Positions 1-9,920 of a DNA stretch of 64,000 bases are shown piece by piece. Each line of letters begins with the position of its first letter. Position 1 is the stretch's first letter. The DNA is from Actinomycetota bacterium (lineage in GTDB: Bacteria; Actinomycetota; Thermoleophilia; Solirubrobacterales; Solirubrobacteraceae), in the NCBI GenBank assembly GCA_009699245.1, contig WLOQ01000002.1:186001-250000 (forward strand), read 5' to 3'. Below the pieces are notes generated by a model that was not told the origin of the DNA, did not search any database, and worked only from the letters and a program-made list of their open reading frames with translations. The position numbers and the translations under genes are program-made.

Positions 1-137
1 AGCTCAGCGAGATCGAGCGAATCGATGTCGAGGGCCTCGAAGGTCGTGGCGGGGGCGAACTCCGAAGGGTCGGCACCGAAGCTCTCGAGAGCCTTGTGGA
101 CGACCGCTTCAACCTGCTCCTGTGTGACGCTGCTCAT
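1..137 (-). CDS. acpP: Acyl carrier protein, partial (3' end outside window)
   Basis: This is the N-terminal part of the small cytosolic protein that carries growing acyl chains on a phosphopantetheine arm during type II fatty acid synthesis. The visible 45 residues begin MSSVTQEQV and reach DIDSLDLAE, which contains the DSLD motif whose serine (about residue 40) is the prosthetic-group attachment site. The ATG is preceded by AAAGGAG eight bases upstream, a good ribosome binding site. It lies 15 bases after fabG on the same strand and is the last visible gene of the fab operon. The reading frame runs off the left edge, so length and C-terminus cannot be judged. Confidence 0.9.
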   Translation of the reverse strand, partial: MSSVTQEQVEAVVHKALESFGADPSEFAPATTFEALDIDSLDLAE

Positions 138-152
138 TGGGTACTGCTCCTT

Positions 153-893
153 TCAGGCGGCAAGGCCGCCATCGACATACAAGATGGATCCGGTGACGTA
201 TCCGGCATCGTCGGAGGCCAGGAACCGCGCGGCGGCGGCGACCTCCTCGGGCGTCCCGGGGCGACGCGCGGGGACACCGTCGAGGAACTCCTTCGGGAGA
301 TCCGCGGTCATGTCCGTCGCGATGAAGCCCGGCGCGATCGCGTTGACCGTCACGCCGCGGCGTGCGACCTCGACGGCGATCGTCTTCGTCGCGGCGACGA
401 GCCCGCCCTTGGCGGCGGCGTAGTTCGACTGGCCGGCGTTGGCGCGCGGCCCGACGACCGAGGCGATGTTGATCACGCGGCCGTGACGCGCCCGTAGCAT
501 CGGCCCGAGGGCCTCGCGCATGAGCTTGAAGACGGCGGTGAGGTTCGTGTCGATGACCCGCTGCCAGCGCTCGTCGTCGAGCGAGATGGCGAGATCGTCC
601 TCGCGCACGCCGGCATTGTTCACGAGCACGAGGACGGGGCCGCCGAGCTGCTCACGGGCGGCCGCGAGGACCGCCGCAGCGGCACCGTCGGCGGTGACGT
701 CGAGCTCGATGGCGACCGCGCGGCCGCCAGCCGCCTCGATCCCAGCGACGACGTCGGCCGCCTCCTTGGCGCCGGAGCGGTAGGTCAGCGCGACGGGCCA
801 GCCGTCCGCTGCGAGTGCGCGTGCGATGGCCGCGCCGATGCCGCGCGATCCACCCGTGACGAGCGCCACTGCGCCCTGCGGCCGTTCAGCCAT
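153..893 (-). CDS. fabG: 3-oxoacyl-[acyl-carrier-protein] reductase
   Basis: This SDR enzyme carries out the NADPH-dependent reduction of 3-oxoacyl-ACP to 3-hydroxyacyl-ACP, the first reductive step of each elongation cycle. The 246-residue length is typical of FabG. Visible motifs are the nucleotide-binding TGGSRGIG (residues 13-20), NNAG (92-95), and the catalytic Ser145, Tyr158 and Lys162 in a YxxxK arrangement; the end ILYVDGGLA is characteristic of FabG. The frame is open further upstream, but the ATG giving MAERPQG was chosen because it overlaps the end of fabH by 8 bases and places the Rossmann motif at the usual position. Translation is probably coupled to fabH. Confidence 0.93.
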   Translation of the reverse strand: MAERPQGAVALVTGGSRGIGAAIARALAADGWPVALTYRSGAKEAADVVAGIEAAGGRAVAIELDVTADGAAAAVLAAAREQLGGPVLVLVNNAGVREDDLAISLDDERWQRVIDTNLTAVFKLMREALGPMLRARHGRVINIASVVGPRANAGQSNYAAAKGGLVAATKTIAVEVARRGVTVNAIAPGFIATDMTADLPKEFLDGVPARRPGTPEEVAAAARFLASDDAGYVTGSILYVDGGLAA

Positions 894-1836
894 GACGTCC
901 CCAATCGATGATCGTGGCGCCCCAGACAAGGCCGGCGCCGAAGGCACACAGCAGCACACGGTCGCCGTCCTTCAGGCGCCCCTCCCTGCGCAGCTGACCG
1001 AGCGCCAGCGGCACCGATCCGGCGGAGGTGTTGCCGGAATGCGCGATGGCGTGGACGACACGGTCAGGGTCGAGCCCGAGCTTCTCGGTGATCGACGTGA
1101 GGATCCGTGCGTTCGCCTGGTGGAAGACGAAGTGGTCGATGTCGCGGAAGGAAAGCCCAGCCTGCTCGATGACGGCGCTCGTCGCCTCGCTCATCCGGCG
1201 CACCGCCTCGATGAAGACGCTGTGGCCGTCCATGATGATCTGCTGCTCGGCGCGCTCGATGATGATGAGGTTGCCCTGCTCGCCGTCGGAGCCGAGGATC
1301 ACGGGACCGATGCGCGACTCGTCGCTCGCCTCGATCACGGCCGCGCCGGCTCCATCGCCGAAGACCGCGGCGGTCTGGCGGTCGTCCATGTTGATGTACC
1401 GCGACATCATCTCGCCGCCGATGGCGAGGACGCGCGTCGCGCGGCCGGACTCGATCATCCCCGCCGCGAGGCCAATGCAGGAGACGAAGCCGGCGCAGGC
1501 GGCGCTCACGTCGAGCGCCCCGGCACGATGGGCGCCGAGCTCGGCGGCGACGAGCGGCGCACAGGCCGGCGTGATGCTGTCCGCGGAGACCGTGCCGACG
1601 AGGATCAGGTCGAGGTCGGCGGCGTCGACCCCGGCGTCGGCGAGCGCGTTGCGGCCCGCCTCGACGATGAGGTCATGGAGCCGGGCGCCCGGCTCGGCCC
1701 AGTGCCGCCCGATGATGCCGGTGCGGCGTTCGACCCAGGCACTGTCGACCTCAAGCTGCGCGGTCGCCTCGTCGTTGCTGACGACGCGCGGCGGCTTGGC
1801 CGTGCCGATGCCGCAGACGGCGGCACCGGTGCTCAC
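886..1836 (-). CDS. fabH: 3-oxoacyl-ACP synthase III (KAS III)
   Basis: KAS III condenses an acyl-CoA primer with malonyl-ACP to start fatty acid chains. The 316-residue protein shows the Cys-His-Asn triad: Cys114 in DVSAACAGF, His239 in VFHQANAR, and Asn269 in HSGNTSAGS. It also has the typical C-terminal FGAGLVWGATII. The gene overlaps fabD upstream by 4 bases (ATGA) and fabG downstream by 8 bases, so the three are almost certainly one translationally coupled transcript. Primer preference (straight or branched) cannot be read from the sequence. The assignment is firm because all three catalytic residues are in family context. Confidence 0.93.
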   Translation of the reverse strand: MSTGAAVCGIGTAKPPRVVSNDEATAQLEVDSAWVERRTGIIGRHWAEPGARLHDLIVEAGRNALADAGVDAADLDLILVGTVSADSITPACAPLVAAELGAHRAGALDVSAACAGFVSCIGLAAGMIESGRATRVLAIGGEMMSRYINMDDRQTAAVFGDGAGAAVIEASDESRIGPVILGSDGEQGNLIIIERAEQQIIMDGHSVFIEAVRRMSEATSAVIEQAGLSFRDIDHFVFHQANARILTSITEKLGLDPDRVVHAIAHSGNTSAGSVPLALGQLRREGRLKDGDRVLLCAFGAGLVWGATIIDWGRHG

Positions 1837-2660
1837 GCCTGGACCTCGGCGAGGTTGCGCTCGACGAGCTTCTCAAGGACGGTGCCGGGCCCGACGTCGA
1901 CGTAGCCCTCCATGCCCATGCCGTGGAGCGTGAGCATGACCTCGCGCCAGCGCACCGGCGCGGTGATCGCCTCGGCGAGCTCCTCGCGCGGGTTGACGAA
2001 CGGCTGCGCCGTCAGGCCGCAGATGACCGGCACGGTCGCGGCGCCGAACTCGATCTCGGCGAGGCGCTCGGCGAAGGGCTCGCGGGCGCCCTCCATGAAG
2101 GGGGTGTGGAACGCGCCGGCGACGTCGAGCTCGATCGCGCGCAGCCCACGCTCGCGGGCGGCTCCGCGGGCCTGGGTCACGGCGTCGACGGCTCCGGCGA
2201 TGACGACCTGCCCGGGGGCGTTGTCGTTCGCGACGAAGAGGCCGAAGTCGGCGGCGAGCTGTGCCGCGGCCTCGGGCGTGCCCTTGAGGACCGCGAGCAT
2301 CGTGCTCTCCCCGCGCTCCTCGCCGGAGCGCGCCATGAGCTCGCCACGCAGCACGGCGAGCTCGACCGCGTCGCGCTCGCTCAGGACGCCGGCGGCGCAC
2401 AGTGCGCCGAGCTCACCGAGCGAGTGGCCGGCGAACGCGGCGGCATCAGCCGTGGGCGCGATGTCGCGCCAGAGGGCGAGGCTCGAGAGGACGATGGCGG
2501 GCTGCGCGTACCGCGTGCTCTCCCCACAGACGGGGAAGGGGTCGCAGCCGATCAGACCTGCGGCGAGGTCGAAGAGATCGGGGATGGAGTCCCGGACGGC
2601 GGGGCCCAGAGCGGGATCCTGCGCTCCCTGACCTGGAAAGAGGTACGCGACGGCGGCCAT
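1833..2660 (-). CDS. fabD: Malonyl-CoA:ACP transacylase
   Basis: FabD moves malonyl groups from CoA to ACP and so supplies the extender unit for fatty acid synthesis. The 275-residue protein starts with the family hallmark FPGQGAQ (residues 8-14), carries the nucleophile Ser80 in AGHSLGELG and the partner His185 in AFHTPFM. It is the first gene of the fabD-fabH-fabG-acpP cluster; the start has a weak GAAGG upstream. The region just before it holds two copies of a palindromic element (see 2673-2714) that could be an operator. No fabF is visible before the window ends, but it may lie beyond acpP. Confidence 0.92.
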   Translation of the reverse strand: MAAVAYLFPGQGAQDPALGPAVRDSIPDLFDLAAGLIGCDPFPVCGESTRYAQPAIVLSSLALWRDIAPTADAAAFAGHSLGELGALCAAGVLSERDAVELAVLRGELMARSGEERGESTMLAVLKGTPEAAAQLAADFGLFVANDNAPGQVVIAGAVDAVTQARGAARERGLRAIELDVAGAFHTPFMEGAREPFAERLAEIEFGAATVPVICGLTAQPFVNPREELAEAITAPVRWREVMLTLHGMGMEGYVDVGPGTVLEKLVERNLAEVQA

Positions 2661-2672
2661 TCGTGGGACACC

Positions 2673-2714
2673 TTCGCGCGAAATCGGCGAATTCCACTCG
2701 TCTCGCGCGAAATC
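2673..2714. promoter_or_regulatory. Repeated palindrome upstream of fabD
   Basis: The 12-base string TCGCGCGAAATC occurs twice in direct orientation, at 2674-2685 and 2703-2714, starts spaced 29 bases apart. The first copy is part of the perfect palindrome TTCGCGCGAA (2673-2682). Both copies lie within about 55 bases of the fabD start, where a promoter is expected. A role as binding site for a fatty-acid regulator is inference; no regulator identity can be read from the sequence. Confidence 0.45.
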
Positions 2715-2731
2715 CCCCCCACACGGGGGGA
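2713..2731 (-). terminator. Hairpin terminator after the response regulator gene
   Basis: A perfect 7-bp stem, TCCCCCC (2713-2719) with GGGGGGA (2725-2731), encloses a five-base loop. It lies 8 bases past the stop codon of the response regulator in the direction of transcription and is followed on the minus strand by ATTTCG, a weak T run. It separates the two-component operon from fabD and may make fabD independently transcribed. Confidence 0.55.
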
Positions 2732-2738
2732 TAGGCGA

Positions 2739-3353
2739 TCAGTCCAGCAGTCCGAGCGTCTGAGCGCGGCGCACGGCCTCTGCGCGGCCGCGCACCTCGA
2801 GCTTGCGATAGAGGCCGCTCGTGTGCTCCTTCACCGTGTGCGGCGAGAGGAAGAGCTTGGCGGCGATCTCGCGGTTCGTGGCGCCCGAGCCGATGAGGTC
2901 GAGGACCTCCTGCTCGCGCTCGGTGAGGCGCACGCCGAGCTCCTGCGGATGCGGCGGGAAGACCTCCTGCCCGGCCGCGACGAGCCGCACGGCCTCCGCG
3001 ACCTCCTTCGCGGGCTGGTCCTTGAGGACGAACCCCGAGGCGCCCGCCGCTCGCGCAGCCGTCGGCGAGATCCGGCCGGCCCCGCTGATCAGCAGGACCC
3101 GCGGCGGGAACTGGAGGCCGGTGAGCCGCTCGGCGATCTCGGCGCCCGACTCCTCACCGATGAAGAGGTCGACGAGCGCGACGTGCGGCTCGTAGCGCAG
3201 CGCGAGCGCCTCGGCCTCCGCGCCGGTGCGCGCGCTGAGCGTGCGCTCAACCCACGGAAGCTGGCTGAGCATGAGGCGAAAGCCCCAGTGGACGACGTCG
3301 TGGTCGTCCACGACGAGGACCCGGAGTGTGCGTGTCGGCTCAGGCTCGGTCAT
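2739..3353 (-). CDS. NarL/FixJ-family response regulator
   Basis: A 204-residue cytosolic transcription factor. The receiver domain (about 10-125) has the acidic pair Asp16-Asp17, the phospho-acceptor Asp62 in VALVDLF, and Lys111 in FVLKDQ. The C-terminal LuxR-type helix-turn-helix (about 142-200) has the standard LTEREQEVL and SPHTVKEHTSGLYRKL motifs. The chosen ATG lies inside the end of the histidine kinase gene (14-base overlap), the usual coupling for a cognate pair. Targets are unknown; its position between a FabK-like enzyme and the fab operon suggests lipid-related regulation, which is inference. Confidence 0.88.
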   Translation of the reverse strand: MTEPEPTRTLRVLVVDDHDVVHWGFRLMLSQLPWVERTLSARTGAEAEALALRYEPHVALVDLFIGEESGAEIAERLTGLQFPPRVLLISGAGRISPTAARAAGASGFVLKDQPAKEVAEAVRLVAAGQEVFPPHPQELGVRLTEREQEVLDLIGSGATNREIAAKLFLSPHTVKEHTSGLYRKLEVRGRAEAVRRAQTLGLLD

Positions 3354-4497
3354 CAGGAACCGCGAGGCGCACCTTCCAGCGCCCCTCCCCATCGGGCCCG
3401 AACTCCAGCAGCCCGCCGTACTGCAGCGCTTCGACGGCGGCGAGGCGCAGGCCCATGCCTGAGCTGCCCGACCGCCCGACCGCGCCGTCGTTGGCGATCT
3501 CAAGGACGAGCATCCCATCGCTGCGCGCGACCGTGACATCGACCACGGTGGGCTCGGCGTGCTTCTGCACGTTGCGGATCGCTTCGACGAGCACCGACTG
3601 GACGAGCGGCTCCAGATGCTCCGGCACGTCCGCCGGGTCGCCGCCCGCGAGCCGCAGGCCGAGCGCGGCGTGCTCGCGCGACAGGCGACGCAGCTCGTCG
3701 ACGAGGCGCGCGCCGGTCTGCCGCGAGCTGCGCGCGAGCGGCTTCTGGACGGCGTCGCGCAGCTCGTGCAGCGCCGCCTGGAGCTCGGTGCGACAGCGCT
3801 CGCGGGTCTCGGCGTCCAGCTCGACCTCGCTCGAGAGCGCGAGCGACACGCCGAAGAGGCGCTGCACGACGCGCTCGTGGATCTCGCGCGCCAGGTCGAT
3901 CCGGGCCTCGAGCTCACGTGCGCGCATCGCCTGCCGCGTGGCGCTGCGCGCGGTCGCGGCGAGCGCGGCGGTCTTGCCGAGGCTCCACAGGAGGCGGCTC
4001 TCGGCCTCGGAGAGCGGCCCGGCGTCGGTCGGGCGATCGCCGATGACGACGCCGACCCAGCTCGCGCCGGCGACCATCGGGATCACGGTGAGCGCACGAT
4101 TGCTGACGATGTCGCCGTAGCGCTCGGCGACGACGGGGTGATCGGTCGACTCGACGACCTGGTCACCCTCGAGCGCGCGCCGAGCTGCGGGCAGCAGGTC
4201 GAGATTCACGAAGTCGTCGTCGAAGACGGAGACGTCGATCTCGTGGCGCCCGGCGACCCGCACCGTGCGCCGCGCCTCGTCCCAGAGGAAGACGACGGCG
4301 CGCCGGATCGAGGTGAGGCTGCAGATCGCACCGCCGAGCGCGTCGTAGAACCGGTCGGCGCCGCCGCCGGACTCCGTCGGCAGACCGCCGAGGACGTTCG
4401 CGATGCGGTCGAGCGCCCACACGAGTTCGGACGACGCACCGTACGTCGCGACGACAGGTCGCTCGCCACCTACCGGGTTGTCGGGCTGGTCGCTCAT
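3340..4497 (-). CDS. GAF-domain sensor histidine kinase (NarX/DesK-type core)
   Basis: A 385-residue kinase without an obvious membrane segment, so probably a cytosolic sensor. The N-terminal half (about 25-185) looks like a GAF domain. The dimerisation domain is HisKA_3 type with phospho-acceptor His207 in LAREIHERVVQRLFG. The ATPase part shows Asn309 (RNVQKHAEP), NDG (336-338) and GMGLR (347-351). It starts 7 bases after the stop of the upstream flavoprotein and overlaps its response regulator by 14 bases, so the three genes probably form one transcript. The ligand cannot be predicted. Confidence 0.88.
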   Translation of the reverse strand: MSDQPDNPVGGERPVVATYGASSELVWALDRIANVLGGLPTESGGGADRFYDALGGAICSLTSIRRAVVFLWDEARRTVRVAGRHEIDVSVFDDDFVNLDLLPAARRALEGDQVVESTDHPVVAERYGDIVSNRALTVIPMVAGASWVGVVIGDRPTDAGPLSEAESRLLWSLGKTAALAATARSATRQAMRARELEARIDLAREIHERVVQRLFGVSLALSSEVELDAETRERCRTELQAALHELRDAVQKPLARSSRQTGARLVDELRRLSREHAALGLRLAGGDPADVPEHLEPLVQSVLVEAIRNVQKHAEPTVVDVTVARSDGMLVLEIANDGAVGRSGSSGMGLRLAAVEALQYGGLLEFGPDGEGRWKVRLAVPDDRA

Positions 4498-4504
4498 CGG
4501 GGGC

Positions 4505-5563
<1,059 letters not shown>

Positions 5564-6049
5564 CTACTCGACCGCGTTGTCGCTGGCGACAGGTGCCGGA
5601 GCGGCCGGAGCCTCAGGGGCCGAGCCGATCGCGGGGGCCGGGCTGGCGTTCTGCGCGAGCCAGACCTTGTTGAGATTCATCTGGAAGATGTACATCGCCA
5701 CGGGCGAGATGAAGAGCCAGAGCAGCAGGCCCAGACCAGCGTCAAAGCCATCGCCCGCGCCGGTGACCTGCGAGGACGCGTTGAGGCGCTTGAAGGACCG
5801 GAAGATTGAGACGAACGGCGGGACGATGATGAACGCGCCGAACGTGACCGCAAGGAGCGACGTGCCGGGACTCGTCCCGCACTCCTCATTGTTGTGCGCG
5901 GCGCCGAGGTCCTTCATCTCCCGGTTCACCTTGTAGTACCAGACCCAGTAATAGATCCCGAACGTGATGAACGTGAGTCCGATGACGCCGAGCGGGTTGC
6001 GCACCTTGGCGGTCGCGCCGGTCCCTGCGATGGGGAGTACTGCGGCCAT
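5564..6049 (-). CDS. DUF4234-type small membrane protein
   Basis: A 161-residue membrane protein. It opens with a short N-terminus, then KVRNPLGVIGLTFITFGIY and a WVWYYKVNREMKDLG segment typical of DUF4234, followed by two more hydrophobic stretches (about 65-90 and 108-130) and an Ala/Pro-rich tail. The family's function is unknown. The ATG is preceded by AAGGAAGAGAGG, a clear ribosome binding site, and a consensus-like promoter sits upstream (6093-6123). Transcription ends probably at the 5521-5550 hairpin, so the gene is likely monocistronic. Confidence 0.8.
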   Translation of the reverse strand: MAAVLPIAGTGATAKVRNPLGVIGLTFITFGIYYWVWYYKVNREMKDLGAAHNNEECGTSPGTSLLAVTFGAFIIVPPFVSIFRSFKRLNASSQVTGAGDGFDAGLGLLLWLFISPVAMYIFQMNLNKVWLAQNASPAPAIGSAPEAPAAPAPVASDNAVE

Positions 6050-6092
6050 GTCGGCCTCTCTTCCTTTATGTCGGTCGTGACAGTGTTTTGTG

Positions 6093-6123
6093 ACTATAAC
6101 GGGCGCTCCAAGGGCCGCGTCAA
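6093..6123 (-). promoter_or_regulatory. Consensus-like promoter for the DUF4234 gene
   Basis: On the minus strand TTGACG (-35, complement of 6118-6123) is followed after 19 bases by TATAGT (-10, complement of 6093-6098), about 45 bases before the start codon. This closely matches the housekeeping sigma consensus, which is rare in such a GC-rich region. Spacing is slightly long; using TTATAG as -10 gives 18. Confidence 0.55.
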
Positions 6124-6160
6124 CAATGTGTGACCGGTGTCCCGCGCTAGGTTGCCCGCC

Positions 6161-7243
6161 GTGAGCGCCCCGCGACGCATCCGCAGCGCCGATGTCGGCC
6201 GCCGGCAGGACGTGTTCCTCATCGCCGCGGCGACGACGATCGTCGTGATCCGCCTCCAGCTCTGGCTGACCGACTACCCGTCGCTGTCCGGGGGCAAGCT
6301 CCACATCGCGCATCTGCTCTACGGCGGCGTGCTGATGGTGCTGTCGATCTGGCTGCTCACCTCGTATGTGGGGCGGGCGCGATACATGCCGGCGACAATC
6401 CTTGGCGGGATGGGCTTCGGCTTCTTCATCGACGAGGTCGGCAAGTTCGTCACCCAGGACAACGACTACTTCTTCAAGCCAACCGCGACGATCATCTACT
6501 GCGTCTTCATCGCCCTCTACCTCATCTCGCGCTGGGCGGTGCGGCGGCCGCTCACGCGTGAGGAGCGGCTCGCGAACGCCGCGCTCCTGGCGGCCGAGCG
6601 GTACGGGCGAGGCATGACGCCGCGCAGCCGCCAGGCGGCCATCGCACTGCTCGCGCCGCTCGACGGGGATGCCGACGCCCAGGCGATGCTCGAGACGCTC
6701 GAGGACACCGCCCCGACCGCACAGGACCGCCACGGACGCCTCGAGGGTCTCGTCCTCTGGATGCAGCGCACGTACGCGCGCCTTGCGGGGGACACGCGCT
6801 TCCGCCGCCTCGTCATCGCCCTCGTCGCGATCGGCGTCGTGGTCAACCTTGTCGGCCTCGTCGTCCTGCTCTTCGGGACCAGCGGTCCGAGCAGCCACCT
6901 GGCACCGCACCACGGCGTCGACGGCCTCAGCCACCTCACGGTCGCCAACATCGCGACCCTCGTCTCATCGGCGATCTCGACGCTCTTCGCCGCCCTCGGC
7001 GTGTACGAGCTCGTGCGCGGCCGGCGCCTCATCGCCTTCCAGCGCATCCGTCAGGCCCTGCTCGTCTCGATCTTCGTGACCTACCCGTTCATCTTCGCCG
7101 AGTCCTCGTTCTCCGCCACGACCGGCTTGCTCGTGACGCTCGCCGCCTTCGGCACCGTCTCGGCGATGCTGCGTGAGGAGGAGCGGCTGGAGCTTGAGCC
7201 AGCCGCTGGTCAGCAGGCCATGCGCCCGAGCGCCGCGCGGTAA
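6161..7243 (+). CDS. Multi-pass membrane protein of unknown function
   Basis: About 360 residues with several hydrophobic helices: roughly four in the first 120 residues, a soluble charged stretch (about 125-195), and four more toward the C-terminus. A conserved-looking FGFFIDEVGKFVTQDNDYFFKP loop lies in the N-terminal half. I do not recognise the family. A GTG at 6137 is also in frame, but the GTG at 6161 is preferred because TAGGTT (6148-6153) sits 7 bases before it, the pattern seen at many starts here. Its 3' end overlaps the convergent amidase gene by 34 bases. It diverges from the DUF4234 gene. Confidence 0.75.
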   Translation: MSAPRRIRSADVGRRQDVFLIAAATTIVVIRLQLWLTDYPSLSGGKLHIAHLLYGGVLMVLSIWLLTSYVGRARYMPATILGGMGFGFFIDEVGKFVTQDNDYFFKPTATIIYCVFIALYLISRWAVRRPLTREERLANAALLAAERYGRGMTPRSRQAAIALLAPLDGDADAQAMLETLEDTAPTAQDRHGRLEGLVLWMQRTYARLAGDTRFRRLVIALVAIGVVVNLVGLVVLLFGTSGPSSHLAPHHGVDGLSHLTVANIATLVSSAISTLFAALGVYELVRGRRLIAFQRIRQALLVSIFVTYPFIFAESSFSATTGLLVTLAAFGTVSAMLREEERLELEPAAGQQAMRPSAAR

Positions 7244-7866
7244 CGGCGCATCGGTGCCGCGGGCCAGTCGCCGTGCGTCTGCGTGCGCAGGCGGGCGACC
7301 CGCTCATGGTGGTACGGCGAGGAGAGGCTCTCGTTGTGGCCGATGACGTTGCGCACGGAGATCCCGAACCGGCAGCGCAGCCAATTGGTCAGGCGCAGCG
7401 AGGCCGCGCGCTGACGCGGGTTCGCGAGCGTCTGCTCACCCGTGGCGCCGACATGCTCGATGCCGATCGCGGTCCAGTTGAGGCCGACCGTGTGGCGGCA
7501 CATGGTCCCCAGCGGGACGAGCTGATGGACCGATCCATTGACGTCGATGATGAAGTGCGCGCAGACCCCGGGAAGCTCGTGGAGCTCCCCGTCGGGGCGG
7601 TCGGGCGCAAACGTCCACCACGCCGACATGAGGCTCGGGCCAGCGGTCATGTGCTCGACGATGACACGCGGGTTGCGCAGCCGCCAGGTGCGGGTGCCGT
7701 AGTGCCGCTGCGCGTAGGCCGCCATCTCCCGGCGGCGCGACGCCGGGTAGGGGATGGGGTGCCAGGCGATCGGTGGCCGGGCGACCGTCGCCGGGGCGGC
7801 CAGGGCGAGCACCGAGAGTGCGGCGGCGAACACGCCATTCAGGCTACGGCCCGCGGGCGCCGTCAT
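7210..7866 (-). CDS. Secreted N-acetylmuramoyl-L-alanine amidase (amidase_2/PGRP fold)
   Basis: A 218-residue exported protein predicted to cleave the amide bond between N-acetylmuramic acid and L-alanine in peptidoglycan. A hydrophobic signal segment covers residues 10-28. The zinc-ligand and catalytic pattern is visible as IVEHMTAG, CRHTVGLN, IGIEHVG and VIGHNES, as in the T7 lysozyme/PGRP family. No separate cell-wall binding domain is seen, so it may be a housekeeping turnover or recycling enzyme. It overlaps the convergent membrane protein gene by 34 bases at the 3' end. Confidence 0.85.
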   Translation of the reverse strand: MTAPAGRSLNGVFAAALSVLALAAPATVARPPIAWHPIPYPASRRREMAAYAQRHYGTRTWRLRNPRVIVEHMTAGPSLMSAWWTFAPDRPDGELHELPGVCAHFIIDVNGSVHQLVPLGTMCRHTVGLNWTAIGIEHVGATGEQTLANPRQRAASLRLTNWLRCRFGISVRNVIGHNESLSSPYHHERVARLRTQTHGDWPAAPMRRYRAALGRMAC

Positions 7867-7941
7867 GCGCCGTGAAGGAGGACCGCCGCGGAGCGCGTAA
7901 ACACCTGGTCATCGGCCGACCAGCTGCCGACCCCTCCCTAT

Positions 7942-8154
7942 ATGCCGAGCCTCCGCCGCCTTCCCCTCGCCGAACTCCTCCACGAGGTGCGCACCGCCGA
8001 GCGTCTCGTCGTCGCGATCCCGCCGCGCCCGGACGAGGAGGCTGCGATGAACCGTGCCGCGATCGAATCGGTGCGCGCCGTGCGCCTCGCGGAGCTGCAG
8101 CGGCGCCAGGCGCTCGTCGAGTCGGCGCGCGCCTACCCCACGCGCTGGGGTTAG
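7942..8154 (+). CDS. Small helical protein, hypothetical
   Basis: A 70-residue frame rich in Arg, Glu and Ala, probably helical, ending AYPTRWG. I do not recognise it. Two starts are possible: the ATG at 7942, without a ribosome site, or the ATG at 8047, preceded six bases upstream by GAGGAGG, which would give only 35 residues. Its stop (TAG) overlaps the stop of the convergent GST gene within four bases, an arrangement seen repeatedly in this window, which favours a real gene. Confidence 0.45.
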   Translation: MPSLRRLPLAELLHEVRTAERLVVAIPPRPDEEAAMNRAAIESVRAVRLAELQRRQALVESARAYPTRWG

Positions 8155-8741
8155 CCGATGCGCGCCTCGGCGCGCACACGCGCGGGGCGCTGCCCCATGC
8201 GCTCGACGTAGGCCGGCAGCGCGCCGGTCAGCTCGCCGAGCTCGAAGCGCGGGACGATGCCCAGGACCTCGCTCATCACGATGTCCGCGACGGTGAACGA
8301 GTCACCGACGAGGAAGTCGCGATCGCCGAGGTTGGCCGCCACGGCGTCGATGTTGCCCTGGGCCTTCTTCACAGCCTTCGCCGCGAGCTCGGGATGTGAC
8401 TCGCGCGTGCGCGCCGCCTCGATGAGCGGCGGCTCGATCTCGGTCATGGCGAAGAAGAGCCACTGGTAGACGAGGGCGCGCTCGGTCGAGCCGGGCTCCC
8501 CGAGCAGCCGCGCGTCGGCGGAGAGGTCGGCTGCGTGGAGGCAGAGCGCCGTCGACTCGAAGACCGTCTCGCCGCCCGTCTCGAGGACGGGGACCTTGCC
8601 GCGCGGGTGGCGGGCACGATGCTCGTCCCCGGCGGCCTCCTCGGCCGTCATGACGACGAGCTCGTAGTCGACGCCGGCCTCCTCGAGGGTCCACAGGGCC
8701 CGGATCGGACGGCCGGCCTTCTCACGATGGAAGATGCGCAT
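8151..8741 (-). CDS. Glutathione S-transferase-like protein
   Basis: A 196-residue soluble protein. The N-terminal thioredoxin-like domain has RALWTLEEAGVDYELV, KVPVLETGGETVFESTALCLH (the cis-Pro and Glu-Ser of the glutathione site), and the C-terminal helical domain has DFLVGDSFTVADIVMSEVLG, the N-capping box motif of GSTs. Substrate is unknown; actinobacteria generally use mycothiol, so the thiol cofactor is uncertain. The ATG giving MRIFHRE is preferred over the longer frame because TATGCT (complement of 8749-8754) lies 7 bases upstream. It follows purU at 20 bases. Confidence 0.82.
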   Translation of the reverse strand: MRIFHREKAGRPIRALWTLEEAGVDYELVVMTAEEAAGDEHRARHPRGKVPVLETGGETVFESTALCLHAADLSADARLLGEPGSTERALVYQWLFFAMTEIEPPLIEAARTRESHPELAAKAVKKAQGNIDAVAANLGDRDFLVGDSFTVADIVMSEVLGIVPRFELGELTGALPAYVERMGQRPARVRAEARIG

Positions 8742-8761
8742 GGCGGGCAGCATATGGGCGC

Positions 8762-9628
<867 letters not shown>

Positions 9629-9683
9629 CGCCACCGAGGATAGGTGCGACGCGGTGCGGCATTGCCCGCGCTAGGGTCGCGCC

Positions 9684-9920
9684 ATGCACCTCGGCGATCA
9701 CATTCGAGCGGCCTTCGACGACTGGGTTGCGGGCGGCATGCAGGAGCAGGTCTCGATTCGCATGAACGGTTCCACGAAGGTGTGGGAGTCCGAGAAGCTG
9801 CTCGAGCTCGTCTGGCAGTGCTCGGATGTCATGCCCGACGACCTCTGCGCGACGCTCGGCGTCGAGCCCGGCGGGACGTACGGGCGCTGGGTCCAGGCCC
9901 GCCTGCAGCAGGCTCGCTAG
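9684..9920 (+). CDS. Small conserved-looking protein, hypothetical
   Basis: A 78-residue soluble protein, MHLGDHIRAAFDDW at the start and ending YGRWVQARLQQAR. It has a balanced charge and no membrane segment, signal peptide or known motif; I do not recognise it. The start is well supported: TAGGGT (9672-9677) lies exactly 6 bases before the ATG with no ribosome site, the leaderless pattern of this genome. The stop TAG overlaps the modC stop on the other strand (CTAG, 9917-9920). Confidence 0.65.
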   Translation: MHLGDHIRAAFDDWVAGGMQEQVSIRMNGSTKVWESEKLLELVWQCSDVMPDDLCATLGVEPGGTYGRWVQARLQQAR

